64,000 bases of DNA from Sycobia sp. Sy_11 (Eukaryota; Arthropoda; Insecta; Hymenoptera; Epichrysomallidae): contig JACCIC010000190.1 in NCBI GenBank assembly GCA_018907035.1, forward strand, positions 186,001-250,000, in the 5' to 3' direction. Shown here piece after piece: positions 41,998 to 52,838 of this stretch. The notes beneath the pieces were generated by a model. The model ran no database searches, was not told where the DNA came from, and saw only the letters and a program-made list of their open reading frames with translations. Position numbers and translations under genes: made by a program. The number at the start of each line of letters is the position of its first letter. The first letter of the stretch is position 1.

Positions 41998-44400
41998 CTA
42001 TAGATCATATTTATAATATTAATACTCATTGCGTATCAAATTTATAATAATAATTTTTATAATCGAAGAATTAAAGGATCACCGTTGCATTAATAATAAA
42101 ATGTATAATATCATGAATTCCTAATTACAATCAACATTATTAACCAGTACTATTACAAATTAATAAATATAAATTAATATTCATAATGAACTTAATAAAA
42201 ACGACATAATGTCAAGTTTATGATAAATAGGAAAGCTCTAGCAAGTAATTATTGACTTATAATATTTCAGTAGAAAGAATTAATATCAATAATAAGTATT
42301 TGTAAAATTATGCAATCAACAAAAAGGAAAATATCAAACAGTGCTGCATATCTTTTATTAGCATAACCTTTGTAATTTAGAATAGTTTTTTACCATTTTG
42401 AAACTATACTAGATATGTAACATTGTTGATTTTCATGAAATAAATAAGATATTTAAAACTAATGTTCAATTAAGAACATATAAAGAAATTAAACAATATT
42501 ATTGGATAATTTAATACGTATTAAAACATATGAAATGCTAATTTAAATCAACGAGAATTCTTTTGTCAATCAGGTAAGAAATACATTAATATGAGAAATA
42601 TGGATTACTAAATCAATATTAGAAGCGACATTAAATGATCTTTTATCATTTAATTGAACTAACTTCTGTCAACTCAGGCAACATCTTTCCACGTTGAATC
42701 ATAAAAGAATGCGGCAGCGTTGGAAGCAATGGACCTAAATTTGATAGATAACATAGAGAGATGATCGTCCTCCTACCCGTTACTCTGGACCCAGCTTGAT
42801 GTTACACCCAAGTCAAGTTTTTCAATTTTTAAATTGATGTGCTAGTACGCAATGTTCCTTTATTTCTTCTATTTTATATTTGTTGAGAGCAATGTTTTAT
42901 TGCTGTAGTCGAGCAGGCGTGAACGATATGGTCCTTCAAGAAGCTGTATTCCGTTGGATCCTTAAATTCAAGTTTGTACGAATGCTATTTTCTTCTGGTT
43001 CTGTCCGTTGCTTCCAAATCTTACTTTTTGTTGGATCTCTAATCGTATAAAGCGAATTGATGGAAGAGTGATAAGTATTTCATAAAAATGCAGGAACAAT
43101 TTTGCTTTTATACGAAAAAAAATTTTATTCACACACACAGGATATTTATTTTTCTTAGAAGCATTGCCAATTATCGTAAGTGACTTCCGAACTTACTTCC
43201 CCAGATCAATTTCAACTTGCGAGAAGGTAGCTTGTTGTGGAAAAATGAATTAACGTCGCAAAAATATACCCAATGGTAGCACACGTTTAACATATATTGG
43301 CTCTCCTGGAATAGATTAAGGTACGAATGTGGCTTGCTATATAGTCCGAGCAAATAGTGCTTGGAACAATCAAAATGTTCTTGCGTGCCAGAGCTGCAGC
43401 GTTGCTCTGGTCAGTTGACCAAGCGACTGCGTTGATGTGGTGCGACAGCTTAAAGTTTGGCTGTGCTACCTGATATTTTCTCATCCGACATATAGCTACA
43501 GCAATAGATATTATGTGTTATTCACTAAGTTTAATATTAAATTTCATATAGCGTATTATTAATATTATTAATATTATTAATAATTATGGTGATCGTTACT
43601 AATTGCTTGTACCTCATTTTATTTTTTTATGTTATCGTTAAACATTATTTAAAGTATTTAGTTAATATTAATATTGTGACGACCTAATATCTCAGCCGCG
43701 CAAAACTTACATGAATTTATATACTATTACTATACTATATACGATACAATTATTATGAAAATAATAATTTATATACACTATAACAATACACCAACACGTA
43801 ATACATGATACGCGTCGCAAAAAGCAATAGTAGTCTAGACGAATTAGGTCCAAAATGGCCAATTCACCAACATTTTTTCCAAGGGCTATTTTTTTGATTT
43901 CAAATTATAAACTGTAATTTCAATATAATGATCGGGTACAAAATTATTTCTATTGAATATCAACTATTGCGAAGTTCGTCAACGACTGGATTATACATTG
44001 GATATAATAGAATTAGTAGGCGGCGCGCGCAGATAAGCCGCCGTCAGCCGTCACTGATCACACGCGTAAAAACTTTTTATAAATGTTTCATTTTAACATA
44101 ATCACTAACCATTTAGAATGTATTAATAAATGTAAAGATAGATGAACGTTTTTAGTTACTCCTTGTCAAATTTGAAGTTAAAATATTAATTAAACGGCAA
44201 GTAATAAACAAATGTTCAAATAAAAATTTTTTCAACTTTTATTGATAGTATGAAAATGTGAAAAGGCTCAAAAAAATTGTTTTTTTAAGAATAATAAATT
44301 TTTTTTTGTTTGAATATTGTAACACTAAAATTTTCCGAGATATCGTCCTTAGCAACGATATATTTCACTTGAAAAAATATAAATATTTAGTTGAAAAATC
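41998..44400. other. AT-rich region, probably SOCS intron
   Basis: If the SOCS gene is intact this is intron, on the 5' side of the last exon. I found no SH2 exon. Minus-strand open frames at 43171-43353 and 43287-43484 have no domain I know. A possible splice-bounded open block lies near 42664-42735 (acceptor-like ATCAAATTTAG), unassigned. A small GC-rich hairpin, GGCGGC...GCCGCC, is at about 44021-44044. Confidence 0.4.
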
Positions 44401-44404
44401 TGGT

Positions 44405-46398
44405 CTTTTAAAAGGCTCAAAGGCGCGACCGTGATGCCACTCTGAGGATCGTACAACATCTAACGGCGAAGAAGACTCTAAAGCAAGCCATCGAAGCTAG
44501 TAAACGCGGATGCTGGAAAAAGCTGGGAGAGGATCTGAACAACGATCCATGGGGATTGGGGTATAAAATCATAGCCCGCAAATTAGGCATGTTCCGTAAA
44601 AGCATGCCTATGAGAGCGGAAGTGATGGACAGTATCGTCCATGCCCTATTCCCTATTCATCCCAAACGAAGGGATGAGCTCCTGGTTCCTAAGGGTCCTG
44701 AGGCATCGCCTTTCACAAGGGCGGAGCTAGAGAGAGCAGTGCGTTCTCTGAAGAACAAAAAGGCACCAGGACCTGACGGACTTTCGGCAGAAGCGTTGAA
44801 ATCGGTGGTACAGAGCCATACTCAACTCTTGCTTCGTATGTACAACTCGTGCCTTCGCGGGAATATTTTATCCCTGCTGGAAGGAGGCGAGGCTTGTGCT
44901 GATAAGCAAGGGCAAAGGGTCATCTAGTGCTCCGTCAGCGTACAGACCCTTATGCATGCTAGACACCGCCGGGAAACTCCTGGAAAAGCTGGTGAAACCC
45001 CGCCTACAGGCGGCACTTTTAACATTTCGTGACCTTTCCGAGAGGCAGTATGGCTTTCGGAGAGGGCGGTCAACCATAGATGCTATTCAAGAGGTAGTGG
45101 AGGCGGCCAGGACTACGGAGCGGGGAAATCACTTCTCCCAACCCGTGTATCTTCTGGTGACACTCGATGTCAAAAACGCCTTCAACTCGGTTAGGTGGAC
45201 AGACGTGCTGGGGGCACTGGAGAAGGGCTTCAATGTACCTAAGTACCTACTCCAGATCATCGCAGATTATTTGAAGGACAGATCCATTCTGTACGAAACG
45301 GCAGAGGGCTCTAAGCGAAATGAGTTAACGTGTGGCGCGGCCCAAGGCTCCATCCTGGGTCCCGATCTATGGAATATTTCCTATGACGGGATCCTACGGT
45401 TGGACATGTGGGAAGACTGCTCACTGATCGGGTATGCAGATGATGTGTCAGCTGTTATTATTGCGCGTAATATGACACTGGCACAGACGCATCTTGATCA
45501 GACCATGCGCAGAATTCGCCATTGGTGATCACGGGCTGGAACTAGCGGAGGTGAAAACTGAGCTTGTACACCTTACGAAGAAGCGCGTCCCCAGAGTGCA
45601 GTCACTAATTATTGGAGAGATGTCTGTCCTGACCAAGGCATTTGTCAAGTACCTAGGGGTGATGCTAGATACGAAGCTCACCTTCTGGGAACATATTCGG
45701 AGGTCGGCGGACAAGGCGGCGGTAGTGGCGGCCTCCCTTTGCAGGGTCATGGTGAACGTAGGAGGACCACGCCCCTGCATCAGGCGGCTGCTAATGCGAG
45801 CTGCTGAGGCCGTCATGCTTTACGGTGCTGAAGTCTGGGCCGATGCACTGCAATACGAAAAGTATCGCAAGCGCATAGCGGCTGTACAGACGAGATGCGC
45901 TCTTCGTGTAGCGTGTTGTATCGCACGGTCTCGGAGGCCGCCTCCCTAGTGGTTGCCGGAATGATCCCGGTAGACCACCTAGCCCAGGAGCGGAAGTTCG
46001 TCCACCAGATGAACAGGACACTCCGCCAAGCCGAAGGGAAGCAGCAAGCCAGAGAGCGTTCGATGGCTTGCTGGCAGAATAGGTGGGAGCAAGATACGCG
46101 CGGAAGGTGGACCGCCAGACGTGGCCCCTTGGATCGGTCGGCAGCATGGGGAGGTAAATTACTATCTCACCCAGATGCTGACCGGCCATGGGTACTTTCG
46201 CGCATACGTACACAAGATGGGCAAAGTCGCGGATCCAGGTTGTATATATTGTGGATCCGCAAAAGTCGATGCCCATCCTACATTTTTTGTGTGCGGGCAA
46301 TGGGAGCAGCAGAGGGAGCTATTGGGGGAGGATGCCAGAAGGGTTAGCCCGGAAGGCATCGTCGCCCTGATACTCTCCAGCCAGGAGATATGGGGAAG
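44405..46398 (+). pseudogene. R1 copy B ORF2: reverse transcriptase and zinc finger
   Basis: Blocks in order: WKKLGEDLNNDPWGLGYKI; KAPGPDGLSAEALKS (44760); after a frameshift near 44870, LVLISKGKG, SAYRPLCMLDTAGKLLEKL, RQYGFRRGRSTIDAI, TLDVKNAFNS (first catalytic Asp), GAAQGSILGPDLWN, and GYADDVSA with the YADD box at 45433-45444. After another frameshift near 45520: GLELAEVKTE, VKYLGVMLDTKL, and AVMLYGAEVWADAL. Further frame changes near 45900 and 46110 precede the CCHC finger (CIYCGSAKVDAH...C near 46240-46290). The 44896-45528 stretch is open and holds every key RT residue, so the core is in better shape than copy A. Confidence 0.86.
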
Positions 46399-46587
46399 GG
46401 TTACCTATTTCGTCGAGGATATCCTCAGACGGAAGAAGGCGGCACTTCCCCATGCCTCCTGGCTGGAGAGCATCAGGGGGATGATGCCTGCCGGGGTAAC
46501 CCTTGTGGCATCCTCCCCCAATAGCTCCCTCTGCTGCTCCCACTGCCCGCACACAAAAAATGTATGATGGGCATCGTCTTTTGCGGA
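46256..46587. repeat. 143-bp inverted duplication in R1 copy B
   Basis: 46256-46398 and 46445-46587 are inverted copies of equal length; I counted about 11 mismatches by eye. The spacer is 46 bases. The arm duplicated is the zinc-finger and C-terminal coding part of ORF2, so the natural C-terminus is replaced by antisense sequence, after which the 3' untranslated region resumes. Confidence 0.9.
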
Positions 46588-46840
46588 CCTTCCCTAAATC
46601 CTTCTATTTTGCTGGGATATGGTGGCGCCCGAAGGCGAACATCCTGGTCCCCTTCCCGATTAATGCCTAACGGCGGTTTCCGAGGAGGCGAGATGAGTCA
46701 GGGAGAGGAGGTCTCCTCGGTGCATGCCAGCCGACTCCGGCATGCTGCTCTTTTCAAAGCTGCAGGAAGCAGTCGGGGGAATGCACCGAGGAGATAGTTT
46801 TTTTAGTGGGTATGCGTTTCTGTTGGTGATTCCCACATAT

Positions 46841-46858
46841 CCGGGGACCGGTCCCCGG
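46841..46858 (+). repeat. 18-bp perfect palindrome in the R1 3' untranslated region
   Basis: CCGGGGACCGGTCCCCGG, about 35 bases before the A tail; one base differs in copy A. Confidence 0.7.
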
Positions 46859-46898
46859 GATCCATAAAGGATTTTCTCCTCCTCTATAAAAAAAAAAC

Positions 46899-47603
46899 TA
46901 TTCTAAGCACTATTATGGCTATTCTTACTAATATTACTGTTTTAAATGATAATAATGCTATGATTAATATTCTTTTGTTATTATTACTGTTCCAGTGAAT
47001 ATTTTCGATATTATTATTAATATTATAAGAATTACTAATTGTTACTACTAGTTCAAACAATAATTATGTAACGCTATGCGCTAAGCATTATTATTAATCT
47101 CGTTATTATTATTATTAAGATTATTACTATGTTTAATATTATTTTTATAATTAGCTTATACAATAATATTTCTGCGCTATTTTGCTCGTAATATCATTAA
47201 CACTATTACTACTATATTTTCTATAATTGTAAACGATATTCATTAACCATTAGAATTACTATTACGATGACTATTTTTATTAATAGTACGATTCGATTAT
47301 TATTGCTATTATTCTCACTATTATAATAATTATTATTAATTAATATTATTATTCAGTCATACTAACATATTACTAACTATTGCTCTTGTTGCCGCGATTA
47401 GGATGTATTTATATTTAAGCACAATGTGAAATAAGCTAAAATTAACTTTATAATTGTGTTCATCTATTATTATTAACATTATCTTAACATTATCATTAAT
47501 AATGTTCTTTGATTAATGACGCGTGTGTTTATTTTATAAATAAATAGAAATATATAAAACTTAGTTGTACGCAGTTTAGAAATATAGAAATATTCATCAT
47601 AAT
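46899..47603. other. Cryptically simple (ATT)-rich DNA
   Basis: Imperfect ATT/TAA repeats throughout 46900-47480, with no coding match. Confidence 0.6.
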
Positions 47604-47871
47604 TGTAAGAGATGAACGGACGGCTTTCTCTATGAAGAAAAAACGTCCCTTTATCTCCCCCACCACGATGTAATTTCCTGCGGAGAAAATTTCGGCGGCG
47701 CCCGGCTCGGACTATAAATACGGGCCCTGAAAACTTCAGAAAGCAGATTGCCGGTCGCGTTCTTTTCGTACCATTCGGTTTTGCGATACATTATACTAAT
47801 TCTGTTATATAAGAATAAAAGTAAGTAAAAATTTCGGGCAATATTTTATTTCTTGCAATCCCTTAAATACA
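47604..47871 (+). promoter_or_regulatory. LTR-like promoter segment with TATA box
   Basis: TATAAATA at 47713-47720 sits in GC-rich DNA; AATAAA follows at about 47815 and a strong donor-like GTAAGT at 47821. The stretch can be bounded as TGTAAGAG...AAATACA (268 bp), the shape of a compact LTR. No primer-binding site or matching second LTR was found, so a host or Penelope promoter with a first exon is also possible. Confidence 0.35.
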
Positions 47872-47885
47872 CGCGCTCAATCTAA

Positions 47886-48139
47886 GGGCTGGAGACGCTA
47901 GCCAGGCTGACAAAAAATTGTCGCTCGGCCTTGTTGCTTCGGCAGAGATTAAGCGCGGAGATCTGAGAGGTAGTTCGCTGGTCAAGAAATTGCGCCGCTG
48001 CTACCCTTAGATACGCCGAAACTTCGGAATCCACGGTACGCGCGCTCGTTTTCAGGGCAGAAGGCGCTGGCCAGGCTGACAAGAAATTGTCGCTCGACAC
48101 TGCTGCCTCCACTGAAAATAAGCGCGACGATTAGAAGAT
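47886..48139 (+). repeat. About 84-bp tandem repeat, three units
   Basis: Units start near 47886, 47970 and 48055. The first and third share GCCAGGCTGACAA-AAATTGTCGCTCG and later AAGCGCG (quoted in parts); the middle unit is more diverged (CTGGTCAAGAAATTGCGCCG). It lies between the TATA-containing segment and the Penelope fragment. No coding function evident. Confidence 0.6.
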
Positions 48140-48393
48140 ATCGGAGCTGTCGCCTCCGAACCCAACTGCTTAGGTTAGGGCTACCTCGGAAGTAGCTTTA
48201 GTAAGCGGCGTAGCAATCGCGGCGCGACGCATCGAATCGCAAAGAACTTTATTTCGCGGTCCGCTCCATAGATCCCTGGTTTCAAACGCATCAAGCGTAG
48301 GCCAAAAAAAAGAGGGGCAAAACCGTGGGGAACTAGCAGCATTGAATCGCCGTCCGGTTTACTGTGTGGTACCAACACTAGTTGGACGTCAGA

Positions 48394-48737
48394 TAGTAAC
48401 AATTTAAGTAAGTTATTTAATAATTGCAAAGATAAGGATGATCTATGTTTAAAATCTAGAGTTGTTTGCAAAATTTATTGTCTGCATCGTAATGAATGCC
48501 ACATTGGACAAACAAGTAGATATTTAAAAAAGAGAATTTATGAGCATAAATATGGTATACGTAGTTCACACATTACTTCTGGTTTCAAAGAAAATTTTTT
48601 GTAAGTTTTACATTCTTTTAATTTTGTGAATGTGGATATATTGGTGCATGGTATTAAGAATAAGTACAAAACGGAGAGTCTTGAAAGTATTCACTTTTCA
48701 AAGAATCCAAATAATGTGAATTTAATATTAGAGTGAA
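48394..48737 (+). pseudogene. Penelope-like element GIY-YIG endonuclease remnant
   Basis: Penelope-like retroelements carry a C-terminal GIY-YIG nuclease that nicks the target. The plus strand reads NNLSKLFNNCKDKDDLC, then SRVVCKIYCLHRNECHIGQ and TSRYLKKRIYEHKYGI: the usual Y-x-I and CYIGQT parts with His for the second motif's Tyr, followed by the conserved Arg and His/Glu. A stop at 48601 precedes LHSFNFVNVDILVHG and LESIHFSKNPNNVNLI, matching the region after the nuclease in this group. The reverse transcriptase part is absent. Inactive fragment. Confidence 0.75.
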
Positions 48738-49160
48738 ATAAATTAACATTTATCATTCTTAATTAAATTGATTAGTTTTGAACATTTTGTGTGGAAGGGG
48801 AATTATGTATGTGAGTATGTGGGATGGGGGTATATATCAATTGGAATATTAATATAAGGTTTAGTTTGATCTCTGATAGCCATAACGAGCTCGAAACGTT
48901 GGACAACAGCAACACAAACTTCAATTAATTAAAGGTGGCGGGGACAGTCAGATTGTACTCTACTAATGAAAAAAAATTTTTTTTCAGCTACGAAAATTTT
49001 TTATTTCCTATTAGTCTACGTAGGTGATTTTGAACAAGGACAGTCTGACTCATTATAATTGTGAATTAATTGTATATTATTATGTATTAATATGAATATA
49101 AACATATATTAATATAATTATATATTATTTTTAATTTAATTGGACTGTAAGAGCAATAGA
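48738..49160 (+). repeat. Penelope-like 3' tail
   Basis: Untranslated tail after the GIY-YIG fragment. 48915-49055 is the same sequence as 7428-7590 in reverse orientation. It ends with an A/T spacer and the TGGACTGTAAGAGCAAT motif at 49139-49157. Confidence 0.65.
48864..48919 (+). ncRNA. Possible decayed hammerhead ribozyme in the Penelope tail
   Basis: CTGATAG (48873) and CGAAAC (48892) stand where a hammerhead core would have CTGATGA and GAAA. Stem candidates: outer GTTTG/CAAAC (48864-48868 with 48915-48919), AGC/GCT between the core strings, and GTTG/CAAC after them. Penelope-like elements are known to carry hammerheads. The core has lost its GA and no proper cleavage triplet is seen, so this is at best a relic. 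Confidence 0.3.
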
Positions 49161-49429
49161 AATATTTGTTAATATTAGTATTTCTGTTATGCCTACATTT
49201 TACAACCTATCAATTAACCTATTCTAAGATATCTGAAATATCTTAACCCTTAACCTTTAGACGGCCGGGATTGAAGAACTAAAATCACGATAGAAAAGTG
49301 CTCAAATCAGTATCTAGTGCCATGCATTAACTATGTAAAAAGTTCATACATAAGGCGAGCCGATATATCAGCTTTCCGGTTTTCGAAAAATTAGTTAATT
49401 GTCTATTTTCTAAACTTTTATTCGTCAGG
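49161..49429. other. Spacer with a palindrome and a possible piggyBac-type end
   Basis: TAAGATAT-CTGAA-ATATCTTA near 49224 is a perfect 8-bp stem. TTAACCCTTAACCTTTAGACG near 49243 (split here as TTAA, CCCTTAACC, TTTAGACG) resembles piggyBac-type termini at TTAA, but no partner end was found. Confidence 0.25.
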
Positions 49430-50099
49430 GAATAAATCGTTTTAATTATGATACATGTATCTTCACCATTTTCCGACCCGAATCCTCTACTACATAAACT
49501 AATGTGTAGAATACTTCTATAATTCCAAATAGTTCCTTAAAATTAGGCGCTAGTTTAGCCGAAAAATTCCTGGCCGCATTTGACAGTAGTATTTTTAGCA
49601 TTACTTAAAATTATTATATCTCTATTATTGTTTTTATTTCTCTTAATCCATATGTACCACTCGCAAATCTCTCAAACGCACTGGTGACTGTTTTATCTTC
49701 TGCTGATCTTAATAGTTGAATTTCTAGCCACCGAGCGAATAAATTCTAAAAGACTAAGAGATATTTATTTATAATATATCGATTTTTACTCGGCGGAAAT
49801 TACATCACATGAACTGACACTACTACTCATCGTGGCTCTACTATTCTCTTACCGAAATAACCTTTTGGCCCATTCGGTGAGGCCTTCTATCGTTAACAAT
49901 ACTCACATTCTTGTACAAAAAGCTGTAATTCGTACCATTCATCTGGCAAATAGTATTCACAAGCTATTTTAACATACGTTGTTTCCGCATGCAAATGATC
50001 CGAACTCGTGCTACAATCAGCATCTTTCATTACGCTAACTCTATGTTCTTTAGACATCACTAGTCTCCACTGCTCTTCCCTATAGAATATTGGATCCAA
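49430..50099 (-). pseudogene. Ty3/gypsy integrase remnant (copy C)
   Basis: Integrase inserts the cDNA. On the minus strand the zinc domain is partly kept: SSDHLHAETTYVKIACEYYL and CEYC (50000-49900), with the first His lost. The core follows as VVSVHVM, FPPSKNRY, YLLVFQNLFARWLEIQLLRS and DKTVTSAFERF (to about 49650); the first catalytic Asp is now His. A later piece, VVEDSGRKMVKIHVS then LKRFIP (about 49500-49430), matches the C-terminal chromodomain-side motif of Ty3 integrases. The middle with the second and third acids is scrambled. Frame changes and stops are frequent. Confidence 0.65.
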
Positions 50100-52577
50100 T
50101 AAAGAGTTTTTACGAAAAAAGTATATTAAATAGTCCTCGACCAGTTTGGAAATTTGTTTGGACTTTCTTTATTATCTTATTTCCATCTGATATACTATTT
50201 ATCTTCATGTTATTCAAAAGCCGCTACTACATCTTTCATCATACATTCGCATTAATATATCTGTTAACCTATGATTTAGTTCCTGTCAATGAACGATTTC
50301 CACACTCTGCGTGGATTATGAACTCCTCCTCAAGAATATATACTTTGCAAATTCTCTTCAATTCCCCTCCTTTATGCGTCATATCCGTTTTGCAGATTTG
50401 ACTCATAATGAAACATGTTACACAAATTTATTTGTCAAATGATATGGTTTGGTCAAATTATTTTACTTCTTTGACTGGTCAGGCAGCCTCATGACTATCT
50501 ATGTCCCAATTGAGTTTCAGAATTCGAAGAGCCTTGTTCATGCTTCTTATAGCAGTCTGAATGCATGCTGAAATGAACATTAGCTTACTTCTAGCTGCTA
50601 TGCAACTTTCAATCTTACTAAAGAAATCATCGCATCAGAATCGAACATGCCTCATACAATTTTCTAGTGATATGGATGTTTAAAAAATTCTTATATTCTT
50701 CTACGGAATCCGTCACTTCTCGGCTCTTCCTTACTTTTCTTTACTCTCGTTCGCTAGTATGCTATAATAAGTGGAGAATCTTGGCTTCATATAACAAGTG
50801 ATTTCTCGGTCTACTACTTCAAGAGATTGGGAATGTTTCCGAATTACTTGTAATGATATCGTTAGTTTTTAATCTTCTTACAAACTGTGTGACTTCATTT
50901 GGCTATCTTTAAGTCTGATTACTATATTGGTCTCATCAGATTCCCACTCAAAGGTGAATTACTCTTCACTACTACTAGTGATTGGTCTGATCTCACAATC
51001 CATTCTGAAAATGATCTGATCTTGTAGACAAAGCTTTTTCTTGATCTGTTACAGGAATCGACTCTTTTCATAAGTTAATCAGGTAACAGATTTTTAATAA
51101 TAAAACCTTTTCAATCCGCCGCCACTACTAATCCAGTTTTTGCGGTTAACGAGGCGCAGTTTTCTTAATGATAATTTTCTTCTCTTCTTCATTTCTTTTT
51201 CTTCTCTTGCTCTCCTTTTCTCGTTTCTTCACTCAGGTCTATAATGTTCAATCAAAAGATGTTATAAAACTAAACGTAGGCGTATCAAATACACTCAACA
51301 AGCAAGCTGGTCTTTTGTCTATCTTTCATAACATCCTGATAATAAATGATCCTTTTTGCGATATTAATAATAGCTGTGGGCAATCTGTCGCTCTATATCA
51401 TACGAATTGACAGTGGAAATCAATTCCATTATTTATGAAATACCTAGACGTCGCACCTCTTCTAAGAAAATTTAAGTTTGATTAATGCTACTATACTCGT
51501 TTCTTCTATTATTGTTAAAATTGCTCTGAAACCTTTTGTTTTAATTACTGCAATGCGCCTCTTCATCTCTATTAATTCCTTTATTAGTGGATAGTCGATT
51601 TCTCATTATTAAGTATCATTACTAGGTTCCTCAAAACTCAAGAAGACTGTATATTACTTCATGAGTGTATTATTCAATCGGTATCGTTGTCATTCCTTTA
51701 CTGTTATTACAATAATTCTTGAGGATTTTTCCTTTTGATTCTTTGTATATTCATTTTCTCACGAATTATTTTCTGTCTGTGAAGTTTTTGTTTCTCACAC
51801 AGTGTACATCGATTTCCAGATTTTGATACAAACGATTGCATCAAATGAGTACAACACTTCTCCAATTCACTATCCCAATAAGAATCATCATTTCCTTACA
51901 GAATTCGAACTATTTCTCATATAAATGTTGGATTCATTTACTGAGTTAGTTCTCCTGTCACTACTACTAACTATTGCTATCGGGCCCAACTTAAATTCAA
52001 TAGATTTCTATCTGCCAGAGAAATATCTTAGTGAGCAACTTTCTTTGATATGGGACAATACTTGTTTCGATACGAAATTCTTGCGTATTTTCATTTTTGT
52101 GGTTATAACTGTCTGATCCATTTACTGTCGAGTCAGTGAAGTATATAAGTCCGAGTACGGCTACAGAAACTGGAGCATATAGGGTACTCATTCAGAATTC
52201 TTTCTAATTGACGATGTACCACTTGTAGGCTCTAGTTGACTCTCTAATTTAACCGAGAGTGCTTTTGCCCCCTCAGGTGATTCCTTTTTATATTGTTCAT
52301 TCAGCGGTACTACTGAAGAAATTTGAGCAGTTAACGGTTCTGCATCCGATACTGTTAAAGCGAAACGTAATTTTTCACTTCTCTAACCTCTCTCTATTTT
52401 CTACCAAACCTTACTACTTTTTAACGATCCTCTCAACTTGAAAAAGAAATCTAATATTTATAAAATACTTTTCTTCTTATAAAATACATTTCTCTCGCTA
52501 CTGTCCTTTTCATCTAGTCAATTCTACTACATTGTCCAACAATTTATCAGTCCAATCTTATTTTAAATCACTTCTAA
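50100..52577. other. Pyrimidine-rich stretch without a recognised gene
   Basis: The plus strand is rich in T and C, so the minus strand is purine-rich, as expected for decayed retroelement coding sequence upstream of the integrase at 49.4-50.1 kb. I could not confirm a polymerase, protease or gag motif; a cysteine pair (CTLCEKQKLH) near 51795 is the only hint. Treat as probable but unproven remains of the same Ty3 element. Confidence 0.35.
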
Positions 52578-52593
52578 TATTTTATCAATTAAT

Positions 52594-52656
<63 letters not shown>
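52578..52656. repeat. (AT)n microsatellite with AC interruptions
   Basis: Alternating T and A with ATACAT interruptions over about 78 bases. Confidence 0.95.
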
Positions 52657-52658
<2 letters not shown>

Positions 52659-52729
52659 CTGTGATCACATTTTAAGATGAATTTTCGAAAAATTTTCAAC
52701 AATTTTATTTACTTTATCAAAACAATTTC

Positions 52730-52838
52730 AATCCCATCTCAGTAATCCCCTTCTCAGCCATACACTTATGCCAACGGATTTTCCAGTCATCATAGCACCA
52801 TATAAACTCCTCTTTTGGAATGGTATCTAAAAGGTCTC
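52730..52838 (-). pseudogene. Mariner C-terminal tail fused to R1 copy C
   Basis: The minus strand reads DTIPKEEFIWCYDDWKIRW, then HKCMAEKG and, after a frame change, DYFDGI-like text: the conserved end of a mariner transposase (W-x-x-R-W-x-K-C...G-x-Y-F). It directly follows R1 text GDYLRDRF at the junction near 52838. Confidence 0.6.

Larger units (their letters stand above)
44405..46898 (+). mobile_element. R1-clade LINE, copy B (5'-truncated)
   Basis: Same family as copy A. It begins inside ORF2 just before the reverse transcriptase and runs to the 3' end TCTCCTCCTCTATA plus A10. It carries the full RT core but with frame changes, and a large inverted duplication near its 3' end. The AT-rich flanks are not rDNA. 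Confidence 0.88.

Noticed and set aside
43171..43484. Two minus-strand open frames next to the SOCS exon, considered as the SH2 exon
   Set aside because: Neither has the SH2 signatures (FLLRDS-type or RIEQWN-type) nor convincing splice sites.
46319..46552. Minus-strand open frame that looks like a second copy of the R1 C-terminus
   Set aside because: It is explained by the inverted duplication, not a separate gene.
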